Source of the DNA: Lachnospiraceae bacterium
GTDB taxonomy: Bacteria > Bacillota > Clostridia > Lachnospirales > Lachnospiraceae
Length of the DNA stretch: 64,000 nt
Direction of reading: 5' to 3'
NCBI GenBank assembly: GCA_017625815.1
Contig: JAGAKD010000002.1
Coordinates: 1 to 64,000, forward strand
This document shows positions 47,342 to 57,252 of the stretch, in pieces. Numbering within the stretch: the first letter of the stretch is position 1; each line of letters begins with the position of its first letter. The notes below the pieces were generated by a model. The model saw only the letters and a program-made list of their open reading frames with translations, was not told the origin of the DNA and searched no databases. A program made the translations under genes and the position numbers.

Positions 47342-49219
47342 TTATTTTAATCCAGCAAGCTCTAATAATGAATCGTCAATATCATAGCTCCATTCATTTT
47401 TTGGAGTAGACTTTTTAGTAGTCTGTTTTGACTCTGTAATTCTTGTTGTTACTTTGCCTGAGCTTATAGGCAATCTTGTCATACCTACAGAATTTGTAAG
47501 TACATTTTCACAAGCCATATCAATATCAGCAAAAGTATAGCCTTCATTTAATTGGCAAGTGATTTCAGATGGTTTAACTCCTAGCATTGATGCTCTAAAG
47601 CTAATATACTTATTAACAGCTTCACTTAGTTTAGCTTTATAAGCTTTAGCAATTTTAGCATTATCACTAGCAAGTTTTATTTGTTTATTAAGGTCTTCAC
47701 GAAGTGCTTTTATTGTTGCTGTTGACTCTGTTTGAGTCTCAGAAAGACTTTCTTGTAGACGCTTAATTTTTTCTTCATTCTTTGTTGCACTTTCAGTTAA
47801 AGCTTTTTCAAGTGATTCATTTAACTGACTTATTTTTGTATCTTTTTCTGTTAATTGCTCTTGAAGCTCTGCGACAGATTTCTTATTTCTTGAAGCTACT
47901 GCACTAACTCTAGCAAAAGATGACTTGTACTTTTCAATTTCCTCAGTTAATTCCTTCTCTTTAGCATCGCTAACTGACTTTGCTTTCACTGCGGCTCTTT
48001 TTAAAGTCTTGTTCTCTTCTTCTAAAGCACCATTCTTGCGAACAAGTTCTTTCATACTTTCAACTACTTCATCGTCTCCGTCATCAACGGCTTCTTCAGT
48101 TTCTTCGTTTTCAGCATCTTCAGACTCAGTTTCTTCAACAGGTTCTTCAGTTTCTTCTGTTTCTATTTCTTCTGTGCTTTCTTCTTCAGTTTCTTCTTCA
48201 GAAGGAACACAACTAACATTAACAAACAAACCAGACTCTTGTACATCAAATTCAAGGTCTGTCTCATAGATTTTACCATCAATCTCTACAGAGTTAATAG
48301 TAATTGGCATTTCAGTATCAAGGTCTTTAAGTTCATCTAAGAACTGACCAACTGTCATACCAGTTGGCTCTTCAGCTTCTTCAGCTGATTCTTCTTCAGT
48401 AGTTTCTTCTGCTTCTTCAAATGATGGTTCTTCAACAGGTTCTTCTACTTCAGTCTCATTAGTAGACTCATCTTCACTTTCTTCATCAGCTTCTTCAATA
48501 AGAATAGCTGGGTCTTCATCTATCATTGACATAGGAATTTCTTCAATATCAGTTGAAGTACCGCCGGGAAGAATTGCTTCATCTACGCCTTCAATATCTA
48601 TATCAAGATTATCTAAAGTTTCTTTCATAATAGCTTTATCCTCTTCGTTAGCCTCGTTTAAAGACTCAACGAGAGCTTTTCTAAGCTTTATATTTTTTCT
48701 ATCTAAAGATTCACAAACACTAAGTCTTGCTTTCTTAACAGCAGGTAGTTGAACAATATCCCAAGTCTCTAAGAAGAAAGTCTCTGGGTCTACCTCATCA
48801 TTAGGCATTACATCACCAGAACCTCTTGAACTAATACCCGGAACAAAACCATAATCACAAAGTGTTTTAAGTACTTTTCCGTTTGCAGTATCTAGAATGT
48901 CTACATACGCATAAAGGTCATCACCAACAATTTTTGGTACCTCTGGAATGCACGCACACACTTTGGTCATATCAGTTTCTTCTCTATCAGCGGGGTGTCC
49001 AAGCTCAAGGAAAAGCGCTTTAGTAGCAACTTTCTCATTAAAGATTTCATCTCGTAAAGCTTTCTCCCATAGAGTTCTATTATAAAGTCTACCGTTTCTT
49101 GTACTTTCTTTACAAGTAGCAATAGGACCATATAATCTGCCTAAGATATGTCTTGCTGCTTTTTCTTCTTCAGATAATGGTTGCATTTTTAATGCTTCAA
49201 GAATTTTCTTATTATCCAT
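47342..49219 (-). CDS. Prohead protease fused to a scaffold domain
   Basis: A 625-residue fusion. Residues 1-170 are a herpesvirus-type/T4 gp21-like serine protease: ARHILGRLYGPIATCKESTRNGRLY, the histidine in LELGHPADR (H75) and the serines in GISSRGSG (S130-S134). Residues 220-400 are very acidic. Residues 400-560 form a long coiled coil with Lys/Glu heptads, the expected scaffold core. It has its own L-x-E strings (SLNEANEED), so it may cut itself free. In T4 the protease and scaffold (gp21, gp22) are separate genes. A late-type box lies at 49267. Confidence 0.8.
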   Translation of the reverse strand: MDNKKILEALKMQPLSEEEKAARHILGRLYGPIATCKESTRNGRLYNRTLWEKALRDEIFNEKVATKALFLELGHPADREETDMTKVCACIPEVPKIVGDDLYAYVDILDTANGKVLKTLCDYGFVPGISSRGSGDVMPNDEVDPETFFLETWDIVQLPAVKKARLSVCESLDRKNIKLRKALVESLNEANEEDKAIMKETLDNLDIDIEGVDEAILPGGTSTDIEEIPMSMIDEDPAILIEEADEESEDESTNETEVEEPVEEPSFEEAEETTEEESAEEAEEPTGMTVGQFLDELKDLDTEMPITINSVEIDGKIYETDLEFDVQESGLFVNVSCVPSEEETEEESTEEIETEETEEPVEETESEDAENEETEEAVDDGDDEVVESMKELVRKNGALEEENKTLKRAAVKAKSVSDAKEKELTEEIEKYKSSFARVSAVASRNKKSVAELQEQLTEKDTKISQLNESLEKALTESATKNEEKIKRLQESLSETQTESTATIKALREDLNKQIKLASDNAKIAKAYKAKLSEAVNKYISFRASMLGVKPSEITCQLNEGYTFADIDMACENVLTNSVGMTRLPISSGKVTTRITESKQTTKKSTPKNEWSYDIDDSLLELAGLK

Positions 49220-49266
49220 ATCTACCTCGTCAATTCAAAGTTTATACAGCAATTTTGTTATCTGTT

Positions 49267-49279
49267 TAATTTAGCGAAT
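49267..49279 (-). promoter_or_regulatory. Late-type promoter
   Basis: Minus-strand ATTCGCTAAATTA. Confidence 0.6.
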
Positions 49280-49317
49280 AATTTTATAATAAATTATTAA
49301 TTTAATAAATTATTGAA

Positions 49318-49638
49318 TTATTCAGCCTCTTCTGTTTCATCTACAGAGATATCAGGTTCATTACCAGGCTCCTCTGTTTCTGTTGGAGTTTCTTTAGGTT
49401 CTTCTTCAGGTTCTACTGAAGCAACTGCTTTATAGATTTCATCATCATCTTCTGTTGGAATACCAGTAGTGCTGCCCATAATTACACGAGCATCCTCTTT
49501 TGACTCTTTTGTTTCATAAATAAGTTTATAGTTCTTAAGAGCCTCAATGCTGTCTACAGCCACAGTATCATCTTTAGTAGGAATATTTTCTGATGATACC
49601 ATAATTTTGTCATCTTTTGCATAAACAAGTCTTGCCAT
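49318..49638 (-). CDS. Small acidic head-region protein, 106 aa
   Basis: A 106-residue protein with a beta-rich start (ARLVYAKDDKIMVSSENIP) and a strongly acidic, Pro/Glu/Thr-rich C-terminus. Placed before the protease-scaffold gene like T4 prohead core genes 67/68, so a small core or decoration protein is likely. Late-type box at 49693. Confidence 0.6.
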   Translation of the reverse strand: MARLVYAKDDKIMVSSENIPTKDDTVAVDSIEALKNYKLIYETKESKEDARVIMGSTTGIPTEDDDEIYKAVASVEPEEEPKETPTETEEPGNEPDISVDETEEAE

Positions 49639-49692
49639 TTTAATAATTTCTCCTTAAAATTTCATATTTTGAGCTTATGCTCTAAAATCAAT

Positions 49693-49705
49693 TAATTTAG
49701 CAGAT
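49693..49705 (-). promoter_or_regulatory. Late-type promoter
   Basis: Minus-strand ATCTGCTAAATTA. Confidence 0.6.
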
Positions 49706-49708
49706 AAT

Positions 49709-50116
49709 TTATAAGTATTTTTGGTTTTTAAGTTCCTCTTTTTCTTTTTCAATTTCTTCAAAGTAAAATATTATTTTTCTAGGATGTTCTTCAATCAATC
49801 CATAGTCTAAACCGACTTTATATATGTAATTATCTCTAGCAAGTTTATAAGGAATTTCTTCTATATACTTTCTAAAAGTCTCAAGAGAGTGAGCTCTCTT
49901 GTAATGATTACAGCGCTTGCAGGCTGGCATATAGTTTTTAAAGGTTTCAAGTTCTTCTGAAGTATAAAGTCCAAAACGTTCTCTAGCGACAGGAATCAAG
50001 TGGTCTACTTGAAAATCATTTGGAGTCAGTACTTTACCACAGTAAGCGCAGTGGCCATCATATTTACGGAATACTTCTTCTTTTACTTTTGGGGATAGTG
50101 TTTTTCTTTGTATCAT
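49709..50116 (-). CDS. HNH endonuclease, McrA type
   Basis: A 135-residue protein with a full HNH: CAYCGKVLTPNDFQVDHLIPVARER ... NYMPACKRCNHYKRAHS. Two CxxC pairs bind structural zinc and D-H plus N give the catalytic site. HNH nucleases beside terminase and portal are common in phages, where they can assist packaging; it could also be a homing gene. Flanked by a terminator downstream of its promoter-distal neighbour. AAAGGAC site. Confidence 0.85.
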   Translation of the reverse strand: MIQRKTLSPKVKEEVFRKYDGHCAYCGKVLTPNDFQVDHLIPVARERFGLYTSEELETFKNYMPACKRCNHYKRAHSLETFRKYIEEIPYKLARDNYIYKVGLDYGLIEEHPRKIIFYFEEIEKEKEELKNQKYL

Positions 50117-50138
50117 ATTAAGTCCTTTCTAAATAAAC

Positions 50139-50164
50139 AGGGCACCCAGTTATTTTAGGTGCCC
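50139..50164 (-). terminator. Rho-independent terminator
   Basis: GGGCACCT / GGGTGCCC with TGTTTATTT on the minus strand; ends the terminase-portal unit. Confidence 0.75.
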
Positions 50165-50170
50165 TTCATT

Positions 50171-50638
50171 TTATGCTAGTTCTCTTCTACCTGCTATGTA
50201 TTCTAATACAAGCAAGTCAGAACGAATAAGTCCAAGTAAAGCTGAAGCACGGTCAATACTTTCATCTCTAAAAAATTCATTCATTACTCTAGAAATTTCT
50301 TCTGCTCTAACTTCTTTAAAAAACTTTTCTTTGTTATCAAGTTTAGCTCCATAAAGAAGTATTTGAGTGAGTAAGCAATTTAGTGTTGTAATACAATCAG
50401 TTGCATCATCAACGCCTCTTACAATATTTGTATAGAGTTTAGATTTATTTTGGTTATGTTTCTTTCTAAGCATCTCATAGAAATTACTAGCTTCAATTCC
50501 TCTATTGTCTGAGATAAATCTCAGAACTTCAAGTGGAACTTCACGAGAAACCATAAGCTTCTTCATTGGTACATTTATATTTATTCCCTGGTCTTCAAGT
50601 TTAACTAGAAGAGCCATACAATCATTTTTATTTAACAT
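50171..50638 (-). CDS. Hypothetical protein after portal, 155 aa
   Basis: A 155-residue all-helical protein: MLNKNDCMALLVKLEDQGININVPMKKLMVSREVPLEVLRFISDNRGIEASNFYEMLRKKHNQNKSKLYTNIVR. The place between portal and capsid operon and its coherent length suggest a head-assembly role. Not recognised. Confidence 0.65.
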   Translation of the reverse strand: MLNKNDCMALLVKLEDQGININVPMKKLMVSREVPLEVLRFISDNRGIEASNFYEMLRKKHNQNKSKLYTNIVRGVDDATDCITTLNCLLTQILLYGAKLDNKEKFFKEVRAEEISRVMNEFFRDESIDRASALLGLIRSDLLVLEYIAGRRELA

Positions 50639-50660
50639 ATTTAATTCCCTTCATTATGTA

Positions 50661-52613
50661 TTAGTTATTCTCTGAAAAGTCTCTTTTTTCGTCTAGTTGT
50701 TCTGGGCTTGGGAGGTCATCAGATTCTTCAAGAACTATAAAGTCATTTCCATCCCCATCTTCGAGAAGTACAGATTCTCCACCATTACCAGTAAGTCCTT
50801 CCATAGGCATCGGTGCTAAATCCATATCATCTCCGCCTTCCTCTGGCTCTTCATCACCAGTATCAGTGTCAGCTAAATCAGCATCCCCTCCTTCGGTCTC
50901 AGCATTAGCGGCTTCTTCAGCTTCTTTTGCTTCTTGAGCTTCAGTAGCTTCAATTTCTTGCTGTATAGCTTCCATAACTTCATCACCATAGTTAAGTTGA
51001 CCAATAAGAGTCTTAAGAATAGTAAGTCTTCTTTTCTTATCTTCTACGTCTGTAAAGAGTGCTTGTGCACTGCTGATAGCACTAATACGTTCAGCAATGT
51101 TAGCTCTATAATCAAGCTCATCTTGTGTAAGAGGAGTTTTCATTTTAAGTACAAAGTTATTAAGATATGTTTTGCAGCCTCTATTAAGTAGGAATAGGTT
51201 GATAGCATCAGAAAGAGCTTGTAGAATAGCATTTTGAACGCGTCTTACACTCTTTGCATAAATACTGGATAGAACAGATAATGAAGAACCACCATTAAAT
51301 CCAGCAGCGTCATCTACCCAACCCATAAATGCTTTTGGAATTCCATAAGCTGAGTAAAACTTAGTATTCCAGAAGTCAAGGTCTGCAATATTCTTAACAT
51401 CAATATCACCGCCAACAGATTCTACTGTAATAGCACCTTGGCCATTATGAGTAGCAAAGTAAATATTATTTTCCATTGGGCCTGGGTTAGTATATTCTGA
51501 CATACCATTGCCAGTATTGATAGCTGTTTTTTGCTCCATAAGTTCTTTAACTCTTCTAAGAGTTTGTTGAACTTGCTCTTTCGGCATATCACCAACTTCT
51601 ACAGATACCTTTCTTACTACACTTGAGCGAGTAACTCTGTTTAGAAGAACGGCATTTTCAAGAAGTGATTTTTCACGCCAGATTTTATAAGAATCTTGAA
51701 GTAGTGACTTACCTCTTCTAACACTATATTTATGTGCAGATTCTTCTTCCATACTTTCATCACCCATAAAGAGTTCAACTGTTTCTGGATATCGAGTGTG
51801 GTTATCTTCTAGACAAGCATGTACAAAGTCATCAGCTTGCCATACAGTTACATCGGAAGATTTAAGTTTGAAATTAAATATAGTAGAAGTATTATTTAAT
51901 CCAGTATACCCGGAAAGTGGATCAAGTCCAGTGTCTACATTAGGAACTTGCACGTAGCCATACACTTTACCATATTTATTAAGTTCAAACATAGTGGAAG
52001 GGTCGGCTACTGCTTCTAAGTAATAGCTATACGGGTCATTCATTGGATGAATAGCAAGACGAACACTTTCATCAAGTGACTCTTTTTCTTCTTCTAATTC
52101 AAAGCCTTCATTTAGGCTTCTATTTTTTATATTATCCTTTTTAAAGAATATATCTTCATAATCCGACTCTCTATAAAGTCTTAAATAAAGGTCGCCATAT
52201 TTTAATAAGCTATATACCCAGCCATAAATATTTTTATCTACGTTCATTACATTAAGTAGATAGTTTACAAACTTACTAATCTTAGGGTCAGGTGACTCAC
52301 ACCAAACGATATGGCCATTATCATTGGGGTCACAAACATCTTCAGTGAAAGTTCTAAGAATAGAAGATACTGAAGAGTCTTGTGCCATGGAATCAATCAT
52401 CTGATAGAGCTGGTCTCTAGAATTAGAAATGCTTGTAAAGTTTTCAAGTGCTGATATATCTAAGCCACCTTTAATAGAAGCATCAATTATATTATCAAGC
52501 AGGGTTTTATTTGTGTCAATATCCAGTTTAGTGGTACTATCGAGCACAGTAGGTTTAGCAGTAGCACCAATCAATGGATTGTTGGGCTTATTGCTTTTCT
52601 TTTGTTCTGCCAT
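50661..52613 (-). CDS. Portal protein, gp20-like
   Basis: A 650-residue portal protein. Core motifs: DNGHIVWCESPDPKISKFVNYLLNVMNVDKNIYGWVYSLLKYGDLYLRLYRE, AYGIPKAFMGWVDDAAGFNGGSSLSVLSSIYAKSVRRVQNAI, and LKMKTPLTQDELDYRANIAERISAIS, all typical of T4-type portals. The C-terminal 100 residues are acidic with repeats of Glu and Asp. It forms the dodecameric DNA gate. NRSLNEGFELEEEKESLDESV inside it has L-x-E strings. 12 nt after the terminase gene. Confidence 0.88.
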   Translation of the reverse strand: MAEQKKSNKPNNPLIGATAKPTVLDSTTKLDIDTNKTLLDNIIDASIKGGLDISALENFTSISNSRDQLYQMIDSMAQDSSVSSILRTFTEDVCDPNDNGHIVWCESPDPKISKFVNYLLNVMNVDKNIYGWVYSLLKYGDLYLRLYRESDYEDIFFKKDNIKNRSLNEGFELEEEKESLDESVRLAIHPMNDPYSYYLEAVADPSTMFELNKYGKVYGYVQVPNVDTGLDPLSGYTGLNNTSTIFNFKLKSSDVTVWQADDFVHACLEDNHTRYPETVELFMGDESMEEESAHKYSVRRGKSLLQDSYKIWREKSLLENAVLLNRVTRSSVVRKVSVEVGDMPKEQVQQTLRRVKELMEQKTAINTGNGMSEYTNPGPMENNIYFATHNGQGAITVESVGGDIDVKNIADLDFWNTKFYSAYGIPKAFMGWVDDAAGFNGGSSLSVLSSIYAKSVRRVQNAILQALSDAINLFLLNRGCKTYLNNFVLKMKTPLTQDELDYRANIAERISAISSAQALFTDVEDKKRRLTILKTLIGQLNYGDEVMEAIQQEIEATEAQEAKEAEEAANAETEGGDADLADTDTGDEEPEEGGDDMDLAPMPMEGLTGNGGESVLLEDGDGNDFIVLEESDDLPSPEQLDEKRDFSENN

Positions 52614-52625
52614 GTTCTATCTCCT

Positions 52626-54671
52626 TTACAATACTATAATACCATCAAGAATATCTTGATAGTACATTTGTTGTGCTTTTTGTTGTTGTCGTTCAAGAGC
52701 GAGTGCTGTGTTATTTTCTTGATATATTCCCGCTAGTTCCTCTTCAAACGCCATTAGTAAACGTTGTTTATTAAATTCATCACTAAGCTCTGTATTTGCA
52801 TCAAGAGCTACAGTGATATTTTCTCCATAGTCAAATGAATATTGTTCAGCAAACTGGCTTGCTAAATAGAGAGCACCGCACACTGCGTCACTTTGGTCTT
52901 TTGAAAAATTCTGCGGGTGGTCTATATGACCATCAGAAAGTCTTTCCAAACTAACAATTTCATCAGTAAGAAGTGGACAGTCTCTATAAAGTTGTAAGTG
53001 TCTTTCATAAATAGCTGATTTAAAGAATGAATAAGGAATACAAGTTTTGGTGGCACTGTCAACACGGTCAACAGAAATAATCTTTGTCTCAAAGCCGTCA
53101 CTCTTAAGTTGTTGTTGAATTTGTGCACTTTGGAAAGTATCTGAAGAAACTCCTTTTATAGCAAAGCCCATTTCTCTGAGCCAGCGTACAAAGTTTCTAT
53201 TCTTTTCAAAGCTAACTTGGAATCCTTTAGGAGCTTTAACTGAGACAGAAAAAGCAACCTTAAATTCAAGTTCTTTACTAGGGTCACCACCATCTGGATT
53301 ACGTGGACGTTTACCGGTAATCCAGATACCTGCAATACCAGTTTTGTCTCCGGAGAGCGACATATCAAGGTGTATAAACAAAGGTCTTGATAAGTCAGCT
53401 GGATTTATTCTTGAAATATCAAAGAAGTTTGCATACTGAAGAGCATCTTCCGGGCTATTACCAACTTCAATAACATCTCGAGTAAATGGATTTTTATATG
53501 TATCAACTTTAATTTGATTTAAACGAACACCAGATACATATTTAGTAGTACTGGAAGTAGAAATACCAGCATTATCTGTTAAAGCTAGGTCAATATTATC
53601 TTCAAAAGCTTCTCTATAGATAGGTGGTACTTTAAGCATAAAGTAGCCTTTTTCTCTATAAGCATTTACTTCTGCCTCAGTAGCATTCACTGGAAGAAGT
53701 TCATGTGCTAAGAACTTATTACCAACAGCTACATAGAAACTTCCGGGGTCATCAGGTGAGCCTTTATCATTTCTTACTACCCACTGTGGTTCGTCAACTA
53801 TGAGAGTAGTTTTACTCTCATTCTTTCGCTTCATCTCAATATAAGATTCCATAAAAGCTTGTTCAGAATCTTTTGAAGAAGCAATAATATTCATTGTAGG
53901 AAGATAGGTACCTTTACCAAAACGAGAAATCATACGGGCATCAATCTGAGAAATCATTTTCTTAAGCTTTGCCTTTTGCTTTTCTACGTTGTTACCGATA
54001 CCAAAGTTAACTTCATCAGAGAAGTTAGAGAATAGCGCACGTCCTACTACGTGTCTGTTACTAGAACCAAATATAAGTTCAATTCCTTTAGGTGGTTGCC
54101 ATTGTGGGTTTGTTCTACTTGCACTCAACATACCACGCTCCATAAACCAATCAGAGCTTTGAAGCAGTTGTTGCATTTTGTCCCAACCTACACCCTGTGC
54201 TGCCTCTATAGTTACATTCAACATTGAGAAAGTAATTTTATCAATAGGCTGCAAGCCATAATAAGTGTAAGGGTCTTTTAGACACAGCATTCGGTATAGT
54301 AAATAAAGCTGACAAACAACAGCAATAAAAGATTTACCAAGACCGATAGAACCTGTTAGAATTATTGTATTATATTTAGTTGTTAGATTATCTGGAAAAA
54401 TATCTTTTAGTGTTTCTACCCAATATGGGAACACTGTACAGCGTCTCTCTCCAGTGAATTCGTCTTTTATGTAAAGACCTCTTCCCAGATATTGTTCATC
54501 TGAGATAAAGGTCATTATATCAACGGGAATTTCTTCGAAGTCACTATACTTAAGTTCATCAAGTATTTCAGAATGTCCTTCTTGTGAATACTGCTTTAGA
54601 ATTTCAAGAGCAACTTCTTTTTCTTCTGGAGAAAGCGAGTCCAATATTGAGACATCAATTTGTGGAATCAT
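52626..54671 (-). CDS. Terminase large subunit, gp17-like
   Basis: A 681-residue packaging motor. Walker A is GSIGLGKS at 107-114. The ATPase block runs on through FGSSNRHVVGRALFSNFSDEVNFG. The RNase H-like nuclease has FIHLDMSLSGDKTGIAGIW (first Asp), then GVSSDTFQSAQIQQQL and HIDHPQNFSKDQSDAVCGALYLA. Complete length. A variant late-type box (GTTAAATTA) lies just upstream, and AGGAGGG gives strong initiation. No small terminase gene was recognised next to it. Confidence 0.92.
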   Translation of the reverse strand: MIPQIDVSILDSLSPEEKEVALEILKQYSQEGHSEILDELKYSDFEEIPVDIMTFISDEQYLGRGLYIKDEFTGERRCTVFPYWVETLKDIFPDNLTTKYNTIILTGSIGLGKSFIAVVCQLYLLYRMLCLKDPYTYYGLQPIDKITFSMLNVTIEAAQGVGWDKMQQLLQSSDWFMERGMLSASRTNPQWQPPKGIELIFGSSNRHVVGRALFSNFSDEVNFGIGNNVEKQKAKLKKMISQIDARMISRFGKGTYLPTMNIIASSKDSEQAFMESYIEMKRKNESKTTLIVDEPQWVVRNDKGSPDDPGSFYVAVGNKFLAHELLPVNATEAEVNAYREKGYFMLKVPPIYREAFEDNIDLALTDNAGISTSSTTKYVSGVRLNQIKVDTYKNPFTRDVIEVGNSPEDALQYANFFDISRINPADLSRPLFIHLDMSLSGDKTGIAGIWITGKRPRNPDGGDPSKELEFKVAFSVSVKAPKGFQVSFEKNRNFVRWLREMGFAIKGVSSDTFQSAQIQQQLKSDGFETKIISVDRVDSATKTCIPYSFFKSAIYERHLQLYRDCPLLTDEIVSLERLSDGHIDHPQNFSKDQSDAVCGALYLASQFAEQYSFDYGENITVALDANTELSDEFNKQRLLMAFEEELAGIYQENNTALALERQQQKAQQMYYQDILDGIIVL

Positions 54672-54688
54672 TAGCTCCCTCCTGTATT

Positions 54689-54697
54689 TAATTTAAC
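54689..54697 (-). promoter_or_regulatory. Variant late-type box before terminase
   Basis: Minus-strand GTTAAATTA instead of GCTAAATTA. Confidence 0.35.
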
Positions 54698-54807
54698 GTT
54701 AGACATCATCTACTCGTCCTTTCCGTATATAATATTATATATTATATTATACGACATTTTAAAAATTATTATTTTTTATCAGACTCGTCGTTTTTATCAG
54801 CTGGCGT

Positions 54808-56004
54808 TTAGTCTTTTGCTTCAGCCTCTTTTTTAGCTTTTTGTTCAGCTTCAAGCTTATTAGCGTGAACAGGATTTATATTTGAACCCTTAACAAACTT
54901 ACCACGATTCTTTGCGTAGTCATTGATAGCATCAATTAAGCCTTTACTTGAGTCTAAATATTTGTCATCATCAATTAAATCTTGAGTAACCATCTCATCT
55001 GCAGGTACTCCATAGAGTTTAGGAAAGATAACATTTAAGAAAGGTTTTTGTAACTTTTCTTCTGCATAGTGTACATAGTTATTTATTACACTCGCTACCT
55101 TCATAATCCAGTCAACGTTAGCAAGCACAAGAAGAATATGCTTACAGCCTCTACCTTTATCATCATTAGGATTTCTAATACCTTTTCCAGGACCTGGGTC
55201 TTTTGAAGTATCATCACTTGAAACATTGTTTACAATGTTCCAGTGTGCATAGTTATAAAGATGGTCAGGGCAAGTACATTTAGTATAAATATTAGCAGAG
55301 TTAAAGATTTTAGCGATAGCCTGTACTACAGTTTTGTGTTCAAACTTAAATTTATTACTCTTAATATTTTTTGCTATTTCTGCGATAACACCTTCCATTT
55401 TAATGGTTACTTCGTAGTTATCAGTCTCGCCAACCACTGGAATATTTACTTGTAGAATATCCTTTTTAAAGAGGTCATTCATATCAATAGTGTTATATTG
55501 CTTTACTGCGCTAGCTAATTTAGAATAGCGTTTACGCTCAAATCTATTTTTACCTCTTGAAGTATCTTTATAGCCGCCAGTATTCTTAGACTTATTTACT
55601 AATTGTGCACGAGTATCTTCTTTAAGTGAGTAGTTCCAGATAGGTACTGGAAACATATCACCATTGATTTCTTCCATACGTTCACCTACTTGACCGGTTA
55701 CTTTAATTTCATATAGATATTCAGGTTCGCAAGCAAATTGAACCCATACTTCACCAGTAACGTGCTGGTCAGCTACTTCAGAAAGTTTAGGAACATAGTA
55801 TTCATCTGTAGTAATAGTATAAACTTTAAAAGTCTTTCCAGTGATGTCTTTCCCTTCATTGATTCCAATGAGACATCCTTGTATAGAAGTACTAAAACAA
55901 ATTCTTGGTGTAGTTTGGTCCTCATAATCACTTTTTGGCACACGCGGCACAAGAATTCCAATAGGTTTTTCACTAAGATGATATAGTGTTTTCTCTACAG
56001 GCAT
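54808..56004 (-). CDS. SWIM-like zinc-finger protein, 398 aa
   Basis: A 398-residue protein in the head operon. The first 100 residues (LYHLSEKPIGILVPRVPK, EDQTTPRICFSTSIQGCLIGI) look like a compact enzyme-like domain common in phage genomes; its LYHxS start recalls ADP-ribosyltransferase-type folds, without proof. Residues 243-289 hold C-x-C ... C-x-H (CTCPDHLYNYAHWN, then GCKHILLVLANVDW), a SWIM-type zinc finger. The basic C-terminus (KLEAEQKAKKEAEAKD) is helical. Late box upstream. Role unknown, possibly packaged. Confidence 0.6.
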   Translation of the reverse strand: MPVEKTLYHLSEKPIGILVPRVPKSDYEDQTTPRICFSTSIQGCLIGINEGKDITGKTFKVYTITTDEYYVPKLSEVADQHVTGEVWVQFACEPEYLYEIKVTGQVGERMEEINGDMFPVPIWNYSLKEDTRAQLVNKSKNTGGYKDTSRGKNRFERKRYSKLASAVKQYNTIDMNDLFKKDILQVNIPVVGETDNYEVTIKMEGVIAEIAKNIKSNKFKFEHKTVVQAIAKIFNSANIYTKCTCPDHLYNYAHWNIVNNVSSDDTSKDPGPGKGIRNPNDDKGRGCKHILLVLANVDWIMKVASVINNYVHYAEEKLQKPFLNVIFPKLYGVPADEMVTQDLIDDDKYLDSSKGLIDAINDYAKNRGKFVKGSNINPVHANKLEAEQKAKKEAEAKD

Positions 56005-56037
56005 AGTTAAAATTCCTTTCTAAAATTTTCTATCGTA

Positions 56038-56050
56038 TAATTTAGCAAAT
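56038..56050 (-). promoter_or_regulatory. Late-type promoter
   Basis: Minus-strand ATTTGCTAAATTA. Confidence 0.6.
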
Positions 56051-56078
56051 CTTTTATTATTATAACCAGCTAAAAAGA

Positions 56079-56104
56079 AAAAGAGCCAATTAATTGACTC
56101 TTTT
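56079..56104 (-). terminator. Rho-independent terminator
   Basis: AAAGAG-CAAT / ATTG-CTCTTT with a TTCTTTTT tail on the minus strand. Confidence 0.8.
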
Positions 56105-56106
56105 AA

Positions 56107-57249
56107 TTATTTTTTAAAACGAATTTTAGGTTTACGTGATTCTTTTAATGAAAGCTCTTTGCTAGTTAGTTCATCTTGAAGTTCTTTAAGTTCGTCAAGA
56201 ATTCCTACGTTTCTTAACTCTTTGAATATTAAGTTACCTATTGAATATTCTCCTTCTGTTAGGCCTGCTTGACGTTGCTCATATATTTCAGCAATCAAAG
56301 TCTCTACGTCTTCAGGAGTCACAGAAGCATCTTTTTTGGCCTTTTCTTGTAGGTCCTTACACTTTGCTTCCCAGATGTCATATTCGGCCTTAAATGCGTC
56401 CATATCAATCTCTGGGATATCTTGTTGCTCAGGTTCTTTAACCCATTCATCGTTTAGGACGGAATAGATACCATTGCTTACACGTGGGCTGTCGTTTGTT
56501 TCAACATAAAGCTCAACTGGAATACCATAGAAATCAATTTCCATTTTATGTTTAAAAATTGTTCTATAAGCACCATAGAGTAGCGCTAAGTGCTTTTCTG
56601 AGCAGTCAAGTGCTTCATCATTGGCAATAATATGTAAGTCAATGTCACTGTCTTTTGTATAGTTATAACTTGCATTAGAACCAATGAAAAGTATATCATC
56701 AATTTGAATTTTTATTTCAGCTTCAGTAAGACGTTTTTCAAATTCATCTACAATAGCAAGCATTTTTTCACGTACTTCTGGCTTAAGTTTATTTTCCTCA
56801 AATAGCTTTGGATTTAGCTCATCATGCTTTTCAATATCCTCATCAAGACTTTGATCTATGTTTTCGGTCAAATTTTCATCAGCAAAAGCATTATTAAGCT
56901 CGTCTAAGATATCCTGTAAGTGGCCTGAAATGAGTACCCAATCCAAAATTTCTTTTAGTTCTTGTTTAGAATATCCATCCTGTACCAATATAGGTACAAG
57001 TAAATTAGTTAGTTCTGTCCACTCAACGAGTACACCAAGCACAAAATTATACATTTTTTTATAAGAATCTTTTGTACTTCTAGCAAAGCCCCAAGGAGTG
57101 TGATTCCATTTTGCATCCTTGCCATTTTTGTGGTAGTCATTATAGCGAATAACAAATTTTCTAATTTCCTCGTTAGTTGGAAGCGTTTGAGGTCCTTTTA
57201 TTAACTTAGCGGTATAAGCTTCTTTTAAGTGTTTAAATTTAATTCCCAT
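56107..57249 (-). CDS. Nucleotidyltransferase-fold protein, 380 aa
   Basis: A 380-residue protein. Residues 187-250 carry a pol-beta-type nucleotidyltransferase site: IGSNASYNYTKDSDIDLHII (GS at 190-191, catalytic D202 and D204) and later KMEIDFYGIPVELYVE with a third acidic residue. The first 120 residues are helical. L-x-E strings (ENLTEN, AGLTEGEY, LSLKES) mark it as a likely processed virion protein. Enzymes of this fold add nucleotides to RNA, proteins or antibiotics; the substrate is unknown. Confidence 0.65.
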   Translation of the reverse strand: MGIKFKHLKEAYTAKLIKGPQTLPTNEEIRKFVIRYNDYHKNGKDAKWNHTPWGFARSTKDSYKKMYNFVLGVLVEWTELTNLLVPILVQDGYSKQELKEILDWVLISGHLQDILDELNNAFADENLTENIDQSLDEDIEKHDELNPKLFEENKLKPEVREKMLAIVDEFEKRLTEAEIKIQIDDILFIGSNASYNYTKDSDIDLHIIANDEALDCSEKHLALLYGAYRTIFKHKMEIDFYGIPVELYVETNDSPRVSNGIYSVLNDEWVKEPEQQDIPEIDMDAFKAEYDIWEAKCKDLQEKAKKDASVTPEDVETLIAEIYEQRQAGLTEGEYSIGNLIFKELRNVGILDELKELQDELTSKELSLKESRKPKIRFKK

Positions 57250-57252
57250 AGG

